This document shows, piece by piece, positions 5,943 to 7,033 of a DNA stretch of 7,033 nucleotides. Position 1 is the stretch's first letter; each line of letters begins with the position of its first letter. The stretch lies in contig WUAK01000147.1 of the NCBI GenBank assembly GCA_009827205.1, positions 1 to 7,033 of the forward strand. Direction: 5' to 3'. The translations under genes and the position numbers were made by a program. The DNA comes from Phycisphaeraceae bacterium (GTDB taxonomy: Bacteria; Planctomycetota; Phycisphaerae; Phycisphaerales; UBA1924). The notes beneath the pieces are model-generated. The model saw only the letters and a list, made by a program, of their open reading frames with translations, did not search any database and had not been told where the DNA came from.

Positions 5943-7033
5943 TTACCTCGATACTATCTTCAGACGACGCCCGTTCGGGAGCGTGATGTAGTACACACGC
6001 TCAGGTCTGGTTGGCGGCTCGAACGTATCTGAATCATCACCCGTGTCGCCGTCGTCCCCGCGATCCCCGGTATTACCCTTGTCGTCTCCACCCCCGTTGC
6101 CGTCGCCCGGATCATCGGGAGTCGAATCGTCACCGGTATCACCTTCAGACGTGGGCGATGTCACGCGCCATGTCTCGTCGGGAGCCAACGCATCGGCATC
6201 AAGGATCCGAATCGCAACGCCGTGTGTCACAGGCAGATACCCAAGCCGAGCGAGGCGCTCGAGGTCGCGCTGTACACGATCAGAATCAATCACCTGCGTA
6301 GGGTCGTCGTTCAGAATCTCGGCGTACCGCCAGTACGCCCAAGTCTCATGCCCAGGCACGATGTAGTCAGCAAGATACAGAGGTTGATCAAGCCTGTGGT
6401 ATCGCATTTCGCCCGTATACCGATCGCTCACGCCAAAGCCTCTGTTCGACGAAGGCGTGACCACATGCATCACATCGCTCGAGAGCTGCTCCGTTGTGTA
6501 TGTCACCCCGGGGTAACGATCTCGCAGGTGTTCGATGTAAGGCTTCTGCTTCCAAACTGGCATGTGCTGATGCGTAAACGCGTCAAGCCCAATCATCGTC
6601 GCGCCCGCATCGGTCGCCAGATCCATCTGGATGTGCACCTGCTGCATGTGTCTCGGGTTGTCCGGATCGAGAGGCTCGACCTCGTCGTCATTCCATCGGT
6701 CCATAAACGTCGCCGCTCGGCCCCACCAGAACCCAAGCTCCTTCCCGCGCTGAGGGATGATCGGGAACGCGTTCGAGTCGGTCGCCGACCGAAGCTTGAT
6801 GCTGTCCAGCCAGCCGGCCGTGAACAGCGACGGGTAGTTCAACTCCCGGTTCTCGTCGAACATCCCCGATGGTCCCCAGACCAGCACGTTGTCGTACCCG
6901 TAATTCTGATTCGCCAACCTGGATGCAAACGGCGCGAACCCGACACGATCCGGGCGGATCTCGTTGCCGTAGAAGCCCCGCGGATTCGTCGGCCCTACCG
7001 CGTGGATGTTCGAGATCTCCGCCCCGAAGATCG
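5943..7033 (-). CDS. Unrecognised large protein, C-terminal part, with Gly/Asp-rich linker (5' end beyond the window)
   Basis: The frame is open from the right edge to the TAA at 5945-5943, about 363 codons. A TTG at 6917-6915 is in frame, but coding-like sequence continues upstream of it (IFGAEISNIHAVGPTN...), so I treat it as an internal Leu and the true start as outside. The visible part falls into three pieces. The first is a globular, Trp/Tyr/His-rich region (roughly 6153-7033) with alternating strand-like segments (VLVWGPSG, ELGFWWGR, GATMIGLDAF, PGVTYTTEQ, DVMHVVTPS), whose spacing resembles an alpha/beta barrel such as a glycosidase. The second is a Gly/Asp-rich linker (6024-6152). 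The third is a short tail, ERVYYITLPNGRRLKIVSR. The Asp in GLDAF and the Glu in YTTEQ would suit catalytic acids, but that is a guess. Acidic linkers of this kind are typical of secreted multidomain proteins; no signal peptide can be seen because the N-terminus is missing. I do not recognise the family. Confidence 0.8.
   Translation of the reverse strand, partial: IFGAEISNIHAVGPTNPRGFYGNEIRPDRVGFAPFASRLANQNYGYDNVLVWGPSGMFDENRELNYPSLFTAGWLDSIKLRSATDSNAFPIIPQRGKELGFWWGRAATFMDRWNDDEVEPLDPDNPRHMQQVHIQMDLATDAGATMIGLDAFTHQHMPVWKQKPYIEHLRDRYPGVTYTTEQLSSDVMHVVTPSSNRGFGVSDRYTGEMRYHRLDQPLYLADYIVPGHETWAYWRYAEILNDDPTQVIDSDRVQRDLERLARLGYLPVTHGVAIRILDADALAPDETWRVTSPTSEGDTGDDSTPDDPGDGNGGGDDKGNTGDRGDDGDTGDDSDTFEPPTRPERVYYITLPNGRRLKIVSR
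6024..6152 (-). repeat. Coding low-complexity Gly/Asp-rich segment
   Basis: Forty-three codons encode almost only Gly, Asp, Ser, Thr, Pro and Asn. GDTGDD occurs twice and related units (GDD, GDR, GDG) occur throughout. The two GDTGDD copies use different codons, so the repetition is kept at protein level rather than being a fresh DNA duplication. It is probably a flexible, strongly acidic linker between the main domain and the short C-terminal tail, and it may bind calcium. Confidence 0.7.

Noticed and set aside
5943..6917. Starting the right-hand gene at the TTG at 6917
   Set aside because: Protein-like sequence continues in the same frame to the edge of the window, so the TTG is more likely an internal Leu codon.

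Overview
The window looks like chromosomal DNA of a planctomycete, most likely of the Phycisphaerae type. Three things point there: a Hanks-type kinase with a membrane segment and a TPR tail in the arrangement typical of planctomycetes; a secreted protein ending in a PEP-CTERM-like tail of the 'PAPG...RRRR' kind; and moderately high GC with starts that often lack a Shine-Dalgarno site. This placement is inferred from family knowledge, not from a search. No rRNA, tRNA, CRISPR array, insertion sequence or phage gene was seen.

Layout from left to right. Bases 1-78 hold the first 26 codons of a minus-strand gene for an exported protein or lipoprotein that runs off the left edge. It diverges from a large plus-strand Ser/Thr kinase gene (153-2633). 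The kinase gene meets a minus-strand gene for a small secreted PEP-CTERM-like protein (2630-3361) tail to tail, and their stop codons overlap by 4 bases. Next, all on the minus strand, come an FHA-GAF-PP2C (SpoIIE/RsbU-type) phosphatase (3476-5089), a PilZ-domain protein (5152-5727), a 215-base AT-rich gap with inverted repeats (5728-5942), and the C-terminal part of an unrecognised large protein (5943-7033), which is open through the right edge and carries a Gly/Asp-rich linker.

The centre of the window is a signalling cluster. A transmembrane kinase phosphorylates Ser/Thr. A cytoplasmic phosphatase carries a phospho-threonine reader (FHA) and a ligand/dimer module (GAF). A PilZ protein probably reads cyclic di-GMP. 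The PilZ and phosphatase genes are 62 bases apart on the same strand and could be one transcript (PilZ first). Whether the kinase and phosphatase act on the same target is only a hypothesis. The PilZ gene and the gap upstream of it are visibly poorer in GC than their neighbours.

No clearly new system can be demonstrated from sequence alone. The best candidates for follow-up are the PilZ/FHA-GAF-PP2C pair, the unrecognised Gly/Asp-linker protein at the right edge, and the AT-rich control region between them.
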